Assembly: GCA_946221065.1 (NCBI GenBank)
Contig: CAMIIO010000001.1
Span: 186,001-250,000, forward strand
Origin: an uncultured Rothia sp.
GTDB taxonomy: Bacteria > Actinomycetota > Actinomycetes > Actinomycetales > Micrococcaceae
Length of the DNA: 64,000 nt
Direction of reading: 5' to 3'
Shown: piece by piece, positions 36,557-44,728 of the stretch
How the letters are laid out: each line of letters begins with the position of its first letter
Position numbering within the stretch: the stretch's first letter is position 1
Program-made: the position numbers and the translations under genes
Notes under the pieces: model-generated
Database searches by the model: none
What the model was told of the DNA's origin: nothing
Seen by the model: only the letters and a program-made list of their open reading frames with translations

Positions 36557-36712
36557 CCCAAAGAGTGTGACTACCCAACTATATGGTGTTTTTACTAATA
36601 AAGGCAGAGTTATGGATGTAAAAAGAGCCTAAGCACCCTTGAATATCGGCTGTAATCATCCGCATTTGTACTTGAAAGTTCGTGTAACATCTCACTGGCC
36701 ACACTCTTTGGG
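36557..36712. repeat. 13-bp inverted repeat bracketing the accD-YciI intergenic region
   Basis: CCCAAAGAGTGTG (36557-36569) and CACACTCTTTGGG (36700-36712) are perfect complements 130 bases apart, filling the gene-free space upstream of accD. It may be a long-loop transcript end for the YciI gene or a trace of a small element; no transposase is present. Confidence 0.5.
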
Positions 36713-36727
36713 AATACCGAGTGTGCC

Positions 36728-37012
36728 TTATGCGCCCACAGTTCCCAACACGGGATTCCACTGCTGAACGGAGTAATTGAGGACGGCGCCGCCTATCTTC
36801 ATGGGGTCAGCAGCAACGAGCTCGTGAACGTCCTGTTCGGACTCCACCGAGAAAATGATGAGCGCACCGGGGTTTTCTTCGGTAACGAAGGGGCCGGAGG
36901 CTGCAATTTTGCCCTGCTCCACGAGCGTACCTAGATAGGCGCGGTGATCCGGGCGGAATTTCGCTTGTTCTTCGGCGGGCCCATAGGCGTAGGTGCAAAC
37001 AAAGTAGTTCAT
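36728..37012 (-). CDS. YciI family protein
   Basis: A 94-residue ferredoxin-like-fold protein. The N-terminus is YFVCTYAYGP, the family HRAYLGTLVEQGKIAASGPF block holds the conserved histidine and the SGP turn, and the strand ALIIFSVESEQDVHELVAADP follows. YciI-like proteins are small putative enzymes or stress proteins with poorly defined function. The start is fixed by AAGGAC seven bases before ATG. It is divergent from birA (126 bases). Confidence 0.85.
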   Translation of the reverse strand: MNYFVCTYAYGPAEEQAKFRPDHRAYLGTLVEQGKIAASGPFVTEENPGALIIFSVESEQDVHELVAADPMKIGGAVLNYSVQQWNPVLGTVGA

Positions 37013-37137
37013 TGTTCAAGTCCTTGAAATAAGAGTAAGAAAATGCCGAGGTTGTATCCGGCGTCTTCTAATCTATCTCAGGAGCAAGCTACCCTAAAAG
37101 TAGATGACCACACTCTGTTCGCAGAAAGGACAGTACC

Positions 37138-37992
37138 TTGTCCCTTACCCCGTTAACTCCCGACGTCGTGCCCGCCCCGCCCTATGAGCGGGTTATTGTT
37201 CTTGATTCGGTAGGTTCTACTAACCGCTATGTCAAAGAAGCTTTGGAATCTGGGAATGCTCTAGAGCGGCGCAGCTGGGGGGAGCTGTCCGTGGTAGCTA
37301 CCACTGATCAGCAGCAGGGCAGGGGCCGCCTTGATCGAGTATGGACCGCTCCGGCAAACTCTGCGCTCTGTCTTTCTGTGGTGATTCGTCCGCACGCAAA
37401 TCCTGCCGTGCGACTGCCGTATTCTTCGTTTCACTGGTTCACGCTCTTGGTGGCGTTGGCCGCGGTGCAGACTTTACGGGAGCTCGGGGTTAAAGCGGAT
37501 ATTAAGTGGCCTAATGACATCTTGATTAATGAGAAGAAATGCTGCGGTATTCTCTCGCAGCTGGTTGCTGAGGATGCCGAGCACTTTACCGTCATTGCCG
37601 GTATCGGTATGAATCTCAACATGGAATCAGCCGAGCTCCCGGTGGAGACTGCCACCTCTGTTCTGGCAGAAACCGGGCAGCGCGTGGATTTATCTCGTGC
37701 TCTTGGTTTGATAACCGAAAATTTTGCCCGTCGCTATCGTGCTTTTGCGGCGGGTGAAGGCGATGTTCGGCGTGTGCAGGACTCTGGTGTTAGTTTGCTT
37801 GATGAAATCCGCCAGCTCACTGTTACCCTGGGGCGCGACGTCGTCATTCATCTACCGGGGGAACAAAAGTTCCGGGGTACTGCAATAGATATGAACGAGG
37901 AGGGCGAAATTGTGGTCCGTGATGCCGCCGGTACGGTGCGTACCTTTGCGGTAGGGGATATTGTGCATGTGCGTCCGTCTGAGGACGTGTAG
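37138..37992 (+). CDS. birA: Biotin--[acetyl-CoA-carboxylase] ligase (no DNA-binding domain)
   Basis: A 284-residue biotin protein ligase that activates biotin with ATP and attaches it to the lysine of the carboxylase carrier domain, whose gene is at 25-27 kb. Motifs are LDSVGSTNRYVKEAL, the adenylate loop QQGRGRLDRVWTAP, and KWPNDILINEKKCCGIL; the C-terminal SH3-like cap follows (REFRGTAIDMNEEGEI-like region). The N-terminal winged helix of bifunctional repressor types is missing, so it is probably not a transcription regulator. The start is TTG 37138-37140, supported by GAAAGGA seven bases upstream; no ATG fits. The birA-accD-accE proximity is conserved in actinobacteria. Confidence 0.94.
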   Translation: MSLTPLTPDVVPAPPYERVIVLDSVGSTNRYVKEALESGNALERRSWGELSVVATTDQQQGRGRLDRVWTAPANSALCLSVVIRPHANPAVRLPYSSFHWFTLLVALAAVQTLRELGVKADIKWPNDILINEKKCCGILSQLVAEDAEHFTVIAGIGMNLNMESAELPVETATSVLAETGQRVDLSRALGLITENFARRYRAFAAGEGDVRRVQDSGVSLLDEIRQLTVTLGRDVVIHLPGEQKFRGTAIDMNEEGEIVVRDAAGTVRTFAVGDIVHVRPSEDV

Positions 37993-38076
37993 GTAGCGGT
38001 ATGTGCGGTAAGTCCCGAGCGGGATTGAATGGGGTATTAGCTCCTGTTCAGAAAACTGCCTTAGTATAGGTAAACG

Positions 38077-38556
38077 ATGAAATTACGCGGAGCGCTATCG
38101 CCTCATGAAGAGGTGCTGATTAGTACACGAAGCCACCCGAGCTTTCTTTTGCCTGCCCTTTTTCTGGGGTTAGTGGCGGCAGGGGCAGCAAGTTTTGGTT
38201 CGGCAATGATGGGTAGTTCTCAGCTTTTTGGTTGGCTGGGGTACGCTCTGGCTGCGTGGTGCGCCTGGAAGGCGGGTAAAGACCTTGTGCGCTGGGTTAA
38301 CACCGGGTTTATTCTGACGAACTACCGGTTGGTCATTCAGCGCGGAATAGGTCGCCGTAAAAATGTGGATCTTCCGCTGAGTTGGATTGAGGGAGTGGAC
38401 GCTCGTTCTACGCTAACAGGGCAGGGCGCGACTGCACATCTTCATGTGCATGCTCAGGGTAGGGTGCATGTTTTGCGTTCGGTCCCGCGGGGCAGAGAAT
38501 TTTCGCAGCGTATTTATCGCGGGCAGCAGTGGCTTTCTCCTACTGTCTACCGCTAA
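38077..38556 (+). CDS. PH (bPH2/DUF304) domain membrane protein
   Basis: A 159-residue protein with two hydrophobic helices (about residues 25-65) followed by a bacterial PH-like domain: TGFILTNYRLVIQRGIGRRKNVDLPLSWIEGVD (read in parts) is the typical strand pattern of DUF304. Function is not established; such proteins sit at the membrane. In mycobacteria a similar small PH-domain membrane protein lies beside birA/accD5, and the same order here argues for vertical descent. The ATG start lies shortly after a weak purine stretch. Confidence 0.85.
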   Translation: MKLRGALSPHEEVLISTRSHPSFLLPALFLGLVAAGAASFGSAMMGSSQLFGWLGYALAAWCAWKAGKDLVRWVNTGFILTNYRLVIQRGIGRRKNVDLPLSWIEGVDARSTLTGQGATAHLHVHAQGRVHVLRSVPRGREFSQRIYRGQQWLSPTVYR

Positions 38557-38698
38557 ATATCTGAGCGGGAGCAGAAAATATTTAGGAGTATTGCGTATTT
38601 TGGTGGGATAAAACACCATCCATGAATGTTCGTGCAGTATCGTGAATCACAGAGAATATATTTGTCGAGTGATTATCGACTTATGAAAGGACAGTGCA

Positions 38699-39823
38699 GT
38701 GGAACCAACGGCACCGGAATCCGAAGATTCCCCCCGGGAGCCGGCACAAGAGCACTTTCATTACCTCGAAAACCGAGAGCAAAGTAACCTCTACCGTAGC
38801 CCTAAAGACCTTGAGGCGGTGCGTGCTCTTCAGCGGGTATTGCTGGGAAGCAATCGAGAGCTACGGCGTGGCGAGGCAGCGGAAGAAGCCGGCGTACCGT
38901 TGCTTACTGCCAGAAGAATTTGGCGTGCGCTAGGTTTCCCCCAGGTTTCTGAGGACGAGATTTTTTTCACCCACGCCGATTCTGACGCTCTTCGGGTTAT
39001 CAAGAGCCTTGATACTGAGCACGGTATTAGCGAAAAAGGCGCTATCTCGCTTACCCGATCCGTTGGTCAACTTGCCGATCGGATGGTGGCATGGCAGATT
39101 GAGGCGCTGGTAGAAGATATGGTGACGCATGAGAACCTTACCGACTCTCAGGCGCGCCAGAAGCTTTTGACGTTCTTGCCCGAGATTCTGGATGAGCTAG
39201 AAGAAATGCTGGTCTATGGTTATCGCAGGCAACTCAATGCCGCTATTTTACGTTTAGCGCTTCGTAGCGACCAGCAAGATGCTCATGATGACCCCACGTT
39301 GCTTCCGCTGGTGCGGGGTATTGGTTTTGCAGATTTGGTGTCCTATACCTCTTTATCCCGGCGGATGAATGAGCAGACTCTTGCCGATTTAGTGCAAACC
39401 TTTGAACAGCGTTGCGCCGAGGTGATTGCTGTGGGTGGCGGCAGAATCATCAAAACTATTGGTGATGAGGTTCTGTTCTTGACGGAGACGCCCGAGGCAA
39501 TTGCACAGATTTCTTTAGCGCTTGCCAAGATGATTAAAGAAGATTCCATGCTTCCCGAAGTGCGCGTAGCCTTTACCTGGGGTAGGATTCTTCCCAAGCT
39601 GGGTGATGTTTATGGTCCTACCGTAAATTTGGCCTCTAGACTAGTGGCAATTGCTCAGCCAGGAACCGTACTCACGGACGAATCCACTGCACAGACGTTA
39701 GTGAATGATGAACGTTTTGTGCTTACGCCACAGGATAAACGAGAGATACGTGGCTTTGGAGAACTGCAACCGGTGGCGCTCACACCCGGCATCGGAAACG
39801 AACTGGAGATAGATTTCGAATGA
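38699..39823 (+). CDS. Two-domain class III adenylate cyclase (Rv2212/Rv1264-like)
   Basis: A 374-residue cytosolic cyclase. Residues about 1-195 form a helical N-terminal regulatory domain of the kind found in mycobacterial pH- or fatty-acid-sensing cyclases; the catalytic domain follows. All catalytic positions appear present: metal-binding aspartates in GFADLVSYTSLSR and KTIGDEVLF, the lysine of that second motif and the aspartate of LGDVYGP for adenine selection, and the Asn/Arg pair in VNLASRL. It should make cAMP. The start is GTG 38699-38701 with AAAGGA seven bases upstream. It overlaps the following PP2C gene by four bases (ATGA), so the two are translationally coupled. Confidence 0.9.
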   Translation: MEPTAPESEDSPREPAQEHFHYLENREQSNLYRSPKDLEAVRALQRVLLGSNRELRRGEAAEEAGVPLLTARRIWRALGFPQVSEDEIFFTHADSDALRVIKSLDTEHGISEKGAISLTRSVGQLADRMVAWQIEALVEDMVTHENLTDSQARQKLLTFLPEILDELEEMLVYGYRRQLNAAILRLALRSDQQDAHDDPTLLPLVRGIGFADLVSYTSLSRRMNEQTLADLVQTFEQRCAEVIAVGGGRIIKTIGDEVLFLTETPEAIAQISLALAKMIKEDSMLPEVRVAFTWGRILPKLGDVYGPTVNLASRLVAIAQPGTVLTDESTAQTLVNDERFVLTPQDKREIRGFGELQPVALTPGIGNELEIDFE

Positions 39824-40908
39824 AGACCCCCCATCTCACCACTGTTGCTGGAAGCGCCACGGATGTAGGTGCGCACCGCGAAAATAATGAAGACTCTTTT
39901 TCTATTGCTGGCACATTGCACGTTGTTGCAGATGGTATGGGCGGGCATGAAGCCGGAGAAGTTGCTTCCCGCTTGTGCGTGCGTACTATCGCATATTCCC
40001 CCTTTTTTACCCGCCCGGGCGGAATGAGCGAGGAAGAAATCGAGGCGTATGAGCATGAGCTGGTAGCTGAAAGCTCGGTTACCGCGGATGCGGAAGGCCG
40101 TGGTCTTTTGCGTAAGCGCCGTAAAAACACTACCGCGCTTAACCGTCAGATTATGCGTACTTTGGAGCGTTTGCGAGAGATTATTGGCGACGCCGATGAG
40201 AAGATTAAAGATGTTCTGGGGCAACGAGCAGGCACTACCGTAACGGGTGCTTGGCTCACCAATATCGGCGAACAAGATATGTGGTTCATCTTCAATGTGG
40301 GGGACTCCCGTACTTATCGCCTGGTGCGAGAAGAAGAATTAGAGAAGAACGGTAAGAATCTTTCCCTCTCTGATGCCGCCATTGACGGGTTACATTTGGA
40401 GCAGGTAACGGTAGATCATTCCGAGGTGCAGTATCTAGTGGATACCGGCCAGATTACCGCTTTGGAGGCTCTGACCCATCCGCGACGAAACGTGATTACG
40501 CGCGCTTTGGGAACCGGTAACTACTGGGAGCCAGACTTTTGGGTGATTCCTGCCTATGAGGGGGACCGCTTGATGATGTGCTCGGATGGTCTTTCCGGCG
40601 AGCTATCGCATCAGTATATGGCGCGTGTGCTTGCCACGGTAGAGCACCCGCAGGATGCCGCGGATGTGCTACAGATGGCTGCATTGCGTGCCGGTGGGCG
40701 AGATAACATCACCGTAGTGGTAGCTGATGCTGTGCAAGATACCAGCGCCACGAAGGAGTTAGAGTTGCATGAGCTGACTCAGACTCAGCAAAACCGGTTG
40801 ATTGAAAATGCTGATAGTTCCGATGTGGATCGTCCGGCTACGACAGAACAGGAGCGCTATAACGACGAACGCACCCTGTTGCGTGAGCCTGTGCAGCGCG
40901 AAGAATAA
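39820..40908 (+). CDS. PP2C-type serine/threonine protein phosphatase
   Basis: A 362-residue PPM/PP2C phosphatase with the metal-binding motifs NNEDSF, VADGMGGHEAGE, CSDGLSGEL and GGRDNITVVVAD in order. There is no membrane span, unlike PstP, so it is probably cytosolic. Two features differ from minimal members: a charged insertion at about residues 68-110 (EEEIEAYEHELVAE then RKRRKNTT) and an acidic 45-residue tail after the catalytic domain. The gene begins inside the stop region of the cyclase gene, suggesting joint control of cAMP signalling and Ser/Thr dephosphorylation (inference). An FHA or kinase partner was not seen nearby. Confidence 0.92.
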   Translation: MKTPHLTTVAGSATDVGAHRENNEDSFSIAGTLHVVADGMGGHEAGEVASRLCVRTIAYSPFFTRPGGMSEEEIEAYEHELVAESSVTADAEGRGLLRKRRKNTTALNRQIMRTLERLREIIGDADEKIKDVLGQRAGTTVTGAWLTNIGEQDMWFIFNVGDSRTYRLVREEELEKNGKNLSLSDAAIDGLHLEQVTVDHSEVQYLVDTGQITALEALTHPRRNVITRALGTGNYWEPDFWVIPAYEGDRLMMCSDGLSGELSHQYMARVLATVEHPQDAADVLQMAALRAGGRDNITVVVADAVQDTSATKELELHELTQTQQNRLIENADSSDVDRPATTEQERYNDERTLLREPVQREE

Positions 40909-40947
40909 AACTAGGCGGTAGAGCCTTTTCATTACTCCTTATATTGA

Positions 40948-40983
40948 TCCCATGTTCTTGTGTTGTCACTCAAGAACGTGGGA
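40948..40983 (+). terminator. Hairpin between PP2C gene and ligA
   Basis: A 13-bp inverted repeat TCCCATGTTCTTG/CAAGAACGTGGGA with one G-T position and a 10-base loop, without a clear T-tract. It probably ends or attenuates the cyclase-phosphatase transcript before ligA. Confidence 0.6.
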
Positions 40984-41039
40984 TGTATGCATGAGCGTAG
41001 ATTCTGCCTTGAGTGCAAAAATACGGCAGAATGTAGAGC

Positions 41040-43235
41040 GTGAGTGAAGAGCAAAATATCCCAGAAGCAGCTCCCGGCGGTATCTCCGAGGAGCTTAAAG
41101 AGCAATATAGTAACCTGGTGCAGCAGGTGCGTACCGCACGGCAACAGTATTATATGGACGATGCGCCTACGATTTCCGACGCCGCCTATGATGCACTATT
41201 TCGCGAGTTGGAAGAGCTTGAGGCGCTCCATCCGGAGATCGTGGCTAACGATTCTCCGACGCAGGAAGTCGGTGGGGAGCCTTCTGCCGCTTTTGCCCCG
41301 GTTGAGCATCTTTCTCGGATGTATTCGTTGGAAGATGTTTTTTCCTTAGAGGAACTCACGGCCTGGTATGCCAAGACGGAAGAGAACGCTACCCGTATTG
41401 CGGGTCAGAAACCGCAGTGGCTCACCGAGCTAAAAATTGATGGGCTTGCCGTTAACCTGCTGTACCGTAACGGTAAGCTGGTTCGCGCCGCTACCCGTGG
41501 CGATGGCTATACGGGAGAAGATGTAACCCATAATGTGCTCACTATTAAAAGTATTCCCACGCGGCTGAAGGGTAAGAATTTTCCCGAGGAAGTAGAGATT
41601 CGCGGTGAAATTTTTATCTCTTCTCAGGATTTTCGTACGCTCAACGAAGCGATAGTGCAGGGGGGGCGGGCTCCTTTTGCTAATCCGCGTAATGCGGCGG
41701 CGGGGTCGCTTCGGCAAAAGGATCCGGAGGTTACCGCGCGTCGTCCGCTGTCGATGTTTGTACACGGTATTGGCGCGCAGACCGGGCTGAATCTTGAGAC
41801 TCAGGGCGAGACGTATGCGCAGCTTAAGGAATGGGGTTTGCCGGTGAGCCCCTATACGCAGATTTTTACCGAGCTGTCGGACATTCTGGATTTTATTGAA
41901 CGCTATGGGCAGCAGCGGCATTCGTTGGTGCATGAGATTGACGGCATTGTTATTAAGGTCAATAACTTCCGCACGCAACAGCAATTAGGGCACACTTCGA
42001 GGGTTCCGCGCTGGGCTGTGGCTTATAAGTATCCGCCCGAAGAAGTCAATACTAAGCTCCTTGACATTCAGGTGAATGTGGGACGTACCGGGCGGGTAAC
42101 CCCCTTTGGTGTGATGGAGCCGGTGAAGGTTGCGGGCTCTACCGTAGAGATGGCGACCTTGCACAACCAGGATGTTGTTAAGGCTAAAGGTGTGCTGATT
42201 GGCGATACCGTGGTGTTGCGTAAGGCGGGGGATATTATTCCGGAGATTATCGGTCCGGTGGTTGCCTTGCGTGATGGTACTGAGCGGGAGTTTGTGATGC
42301 CTACGCAGTGTCCAAGTTGTGGTGCCCCGCTTGCTCCGGAGAAGGATGGCGACGTCGATATTCGATGTACTAACCCACAGTCTTGTCCTGCTCAGCTATG
42401 GGAAAGAATTTTTCATGCGGCATCACGCGGTGCCTTTGATATTGAGGCCTTGGGCTATGAGGCGGCAAAGGCATTGACTGCCCCTGTGGATCCGGCAGCT
42501 GCTCCGTTGAGTTCGGAGGCGGGACTTTTTGATCTGACTGTTGAGGATCTACGTGAGGTAAGGATTGAGCGGGAGAAGAAAGTTAGGGGTCAGCCAACTG
42601 GCAAGTTTGAGCAGGTTCCTTATTTTTGGACCAAGGGCACTGCTAAGAATCCGAGTAAGCCGACAAAAAATACCGAGAATTTGATGAATCAGTTAGAGCT
42701 GGCTAAGGCTCAACCGCTGTGGCGTGTGTTGGTTGCGTTATCTATGCGGCATGTGGGTCCGATGGCGGCGCGTGCGCTGGCAACGGAATTTGGCTCGATG
42801 GATGCTATTCGGCAGGCGAGTGAGGAACAGCTAGCCGGTGTTGACGGCGTGGGCGCAATTATTGCCCGTTCGGTAAAAGAGTGGTTTGCGGAGCCGTGGC
42901 ACGTGGAGATTGTGGAACGCTGGGCGGCAGCTGGAGTGCGAATGGAGGATGAACGTGATGAAAGTATCGAACGTACTTTAGAGGGGCTGACCGTAGTGGT
43001 GACCGGAACGTTGGAGCACTTCACACGTGATTCTGCGAAGGAGGCAATTCTGGTGCGCGGTGGAAAGGCATCGGGTTCGGTTTCAAAGAAAACGGACTAT
43101 GTGGTTGCTGGAGCTAATGCCGGTTCCAAGCTGGAGAAAGCAGAGCAATTGGGAGTAAAAGTGCTGGATGAAGAGGGATTTGTGAAGCTTTTAGAGTCCG
43201 GAGACTCTTCTGAGCTGGGGGAAGAAGCCGAGTAG
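41040..43235 (+). CDS. ligA: NAD-dependent DNA ligase LigA
   Basis: A 731-residue replicative ligase sealing nicks with NAD. Domain order: Ia helical segment (QQYYMDDAPTISDAAYD, NAD binding), adenylation domain with the catalytic lysine in ELKIDGLAVNL, OB fold, a four-cysteine zinc finger (CPSCG ... CTNPQSCPAQL, near residues 425-450), helix-hairpin-helix domain, and a C-terminal BRCT (LTVVVTGTLEHFTRD). Between zinc finger and HhH there is an extra basic loop (about 20 residues, around GKFEQVPYFWTKGTAKNPSK) relative to the mycobacterial enzyme as I remember it. It starts with GTG 41040-41042 and a weak ribosome site. Confidence 0.96.
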   Translation: MSEEQNIPEAAPGGISEELKEQYSNLVQQVRTARQQYYMDDAPTISDAAYDALFRELEELEALHPEIVANDSPTQEVGGEPSAAFAPVEHLSRMYSLEDVFSLEELTAWYAKTEENATRIAGQKPQWLTELKIDGLAVNLLYRNGKLVRAATRGDGYTGEDVTHNVLTIKSIPTRLKGKNFPEEVEIRGEIFISSQDFRTLNEAIVQGGRAPFANPRNAAAGSLRQKDPEVTARRPLSMFVHGIGAQTGLNLETQGETYAQLKEWGLPVSPYTQIFTELSDILDFIERYGQQRHSLVHEIDGIVIKVNNFRTQQQLGHTSRVPRWAVAYKYPPEEVNTKLLDIQVNVGRTGRVTPFGVMEPVKVAGSTVEMATLHNQDVVKAKGVLIGDTVVLRKAGDIIPEIIGPVVALRDGTEREFVMPTQCPSCGAPLAPEKDGDVDIRCTNPQSCPAQLWERIFHAASRGAFDIEALGYEAAKALTAPVDPAAAPLSSEAGLFDLTVEDLREVRIEREKKVRGQPTGKFEQVPYFWTKGTAKNPSKPTKNTENLMNQLELAKAQPLWRVLVALSMRHVGPMAARALATEFGSMDAIRQASEEQLAGVDGVGAIIARSVKEWFAEPWHVEIVERWAAAGVRMEDERDESIERTLEGLTVVVTGTLEHFTRDSAKEAILVRGGKASGSVSKKTDYVVAGANAGSKLEKAEQLGVKVLDEEGFVKLLESGDSSELGEEAE

Positions 43236-43279
43236 TTCTTAGGGATTTTGAGGAATGTAAGCCCTATAATGGGGACGAC

Positions 43280-43316
43280 GCCGCGCGCAATACACGTATT
43301 GTGCGCGGCATTTTTG
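43280..43316 (+). terminator. Terminator after ligA
   Basis: A GC-rich inverted repeat, GCCGCGCGCAATAC/GTATTGTGCGCGGC, with one G-T position, followed by ATTTTTG. Confidence 0.85.
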
Positions 43317-43662
43317 TGGGGTGATTAGGGTGAAGGCGTGGCTGTCTATACCGTTCTGTATGGCAGAAAAAGACAGATTTTTAGGTTGTTGATGGGCTAG
43401 ATTTTGATTCTTGGGGTCTTTCTGAGGGGCAATTTAAAAATTTTTTAGAATTTTTTGGAAGAGTTTCATGGGGGGAGAAATGTTGCGATTTGGTAACGAA
43501 ACGAGTGTGGGTGATTGGCTTGGGGGAGTTGGAAGTTCCGCGAGATGGCGCGGTTTCGGTGTGGTGTAAAGGGTGGGGCATAAGATTTATGGAGTAGAAG
43601 GGATGAAAAATCCTTCAGTAGGCTTATTATCACGGTGTGGGAAAAATGCCCCATAAAAGTGG
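43317..43662. other. Gene-free AT-rich stretch upstream of the rpf promoter
   Basis: No supportable gene. It contains an A/T-run section (43430-43460, TTTAAAAATTTTTTAGAATT) that could be a UP-element-like or curved segment. Small minus-strand frames here lack family features and ribosome sites. Confidence 0.45.
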
Positions 43663-43692
43663 TTGGCAGAATCCGAATCGTTACAGTATCGT
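43663..43692 (+). promoter_or_regulatory. Candidate promoter for rpf
   Basis: TTGGCA (43663-43668) and TATCGT (43687-43692) are separated by 18 bases and resemble actinobacterial vegetative -35/-10 boxes. Transcription from about 43699 would give a leader of about 195 bases containing all the hairpins listed next. Confidence 0.45.
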
Positions 43693-43699
43693 TATCAAC

Positions 43700-43893
43700 G
43701 AACGAAATCCCGAGCAATCGGGGAAATAAAGTTCAGAGCCGAAAAGCTTTGAACAGTATGCTGGGTTTTGCCGCACACCTGAGTCCGTCTACAGGGCAAA
43801 ACCTCAAACAGATACCCAATAGCATCTAGGGTAGACGGCAATGCATTGACGCCAGGGGACTGGCTGAGTGTTAGGTGGCCCTCTCGGAGCATC
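43700..43893 (+). ncRNA. Structured 5' leader of rpf with a predicted pseudoknot (candidate cis-regulatory RNA)
   Basis: About 190 bases of untranslated leader hold a chain of pairings: CCCGA-GCAA-TCGGG (43709-43722, GNRA loop); GTTCAGAGC/GCTTTGAAC (43731-43754, one G-U); a 9-bp stem GGTTTTGCC/GGCAAAACC (43764-43772 with 43795-43803) whose loop contains CCGTCTAC (43785-43792), which pairs perfectly with GTAGACGG (43831-43838), making an H-type pseudoknot; and GCCAG-GGGA-CTGGC (43851-43864, GNRA loop) just before the ribosome site. Actinobacterial rpf genes are often controlled by ydaO-type c-di-AMP riboswitches, but I do not recognise the ydaO consensus blocks here. It is either a diverged member or a different RNA. 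Confidence 0.6.
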
Positions 43894-44610
43894 GTGAAAA
43901 AGACTTCAATTCGCCGTAATGTAACCCGTTCCGCAGCAGCACTTGTAGCTGGCGGTGTGGCAGTAGCTACCTTCGCAGCACCTGCAAACGCAGCTTCCGA
44001 AGCTACCTGGGACGCACTGGCACAGTGCGAGTCCGGTGGTAACTGGGGAATCAACACCGGCAATGGCTTCGGTGGTGGACTTCAGTTCACCGATCAGACC
44101 TGGGCTGCTTTTGGTGGTACCGGTTCTTCCCATAACGCCTCCAAGGCTGAGCAGATCCGCGTTGCAGAAAACGTACTTGCTGGTCAGGGTTGGGGCGCAT
44201 GGCCCGCATGCTCCGCTAAGCTCGGTCTGGGCGCAGCAGAAGCAGCAGGCACTCCCGCAGTAGCACCTCAGGCTCAGGAAGTTGTAGAAGTACCTGCAGC
44301 TCCTGTGGCTGAGCAGGCTCCCGCAGCTCCCGCTCCTGTTGAAGCTCCTGTAGTTGAGCAGGCTCCCGAGGTAGCACCTGCCCCCGTTGAAGCTCCCGCA
44401 GCTCCCGTTGCAGAAACTCCTGTAGCTGAGCAGGCTCCTGTGGCAGCACCTGCCCCCGCAGCCGCTAACGCTTACACCGTTGTTGCTGGCGACACCCTTT
44501 CGGAAATCGCTTTTGCACACGGCTACTCCTCCTACTGGGACTTGGCGGCAGCTAACGGTATTGCTAACCCCGATGTAATCGAGGTTGGACAGGCTATCGT
44601 TCTTCCGTAA
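43894..44610 (+). CDS. rpf: Resuscitation-promoting factor (Rpf) with C-terminal LysM
   Basis: About 238 residues, secreted. The signal peptide (VKKTSIRRNVTRSAAALVAG, cut near ANA) precedes the Rpf catalytic domain, a lysozyme-like muralytic fold: WDALAQCESGGNWGINTG with the catalytic glutamate, then FGGGLQFTDQTWAAFGG and RVAENVLAGQGWGAWPAC. A long Ala/Pro/Val/Glu repeat linker follows (APVEAPVVEQAPEVAPAPVE type), then a LysM peptidoglycan-binding domain (YTVVAGDTLSEIAFAHGYSS). It should cleave peptidoglycan during growth resumption. I chose GTG 43894-43896 with GGAG just upstream; an earlier in-frame ATG at 43846 would add 16 residues and invade the leader hairpins. Confidence 0.93.
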   Translation: MKKTSIRRNVTRSAAALVAGGVAVATFAAPANAASEATWDALAQCESGGNWGINTGNGFGGGLQFTDQTWAAFGGTGSSHNASKAEQIRVAENVLAGQGWGAWPACSAKLGLGAAEAAGTPAVAPQAQEVVEVPAAPVAEQAPAAPAPVEAPVVEQAPEVAPAPVEAPAAPVAETPVAEQAPVAAPAPAAANAYTVVAGDTLSEIAFAHGYSSYWDLAAANGIANPDVIEVGQAIVLP

Positions 44611-44676
44611 TTTTCTTGCAGGCAAGAAATCAGTGTTGCTTAGTGTGGTGACCTTATTTCCTTGACTGACTCACAT

Positions 44677-44728
44677 TCCCCGGTCACCTCTTGACGCAAT
44701 AGCGCAAAGAGGTGGCCGGGGATTTTTT
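44677..44728 (+). terminator. Strong terminator after rpf
   Basis: A 16-bp inverted repeat (44677-44692 with 44707-44722, core TCCCCGGTCACCTCTT, one G-T position) is followed directly by TTTTTT. Confidence 0.92.

Noticed and set aside
43700..43893. Standard ydaO/c-di-AMP riboswitch upstream of rpf
   Set aside because: I could not find the conserved ydaO blocks, so I list only a structured leader; a covariance-model search would settle it.
43906..44625. A 239-codon minus-strand frame over rpf
   Set aside because: Gly/Cys/Ser-rich antisense of the Ala/Pro linker repeats; the plus-strand product has an unmistakable Rpf and LysM pattern.
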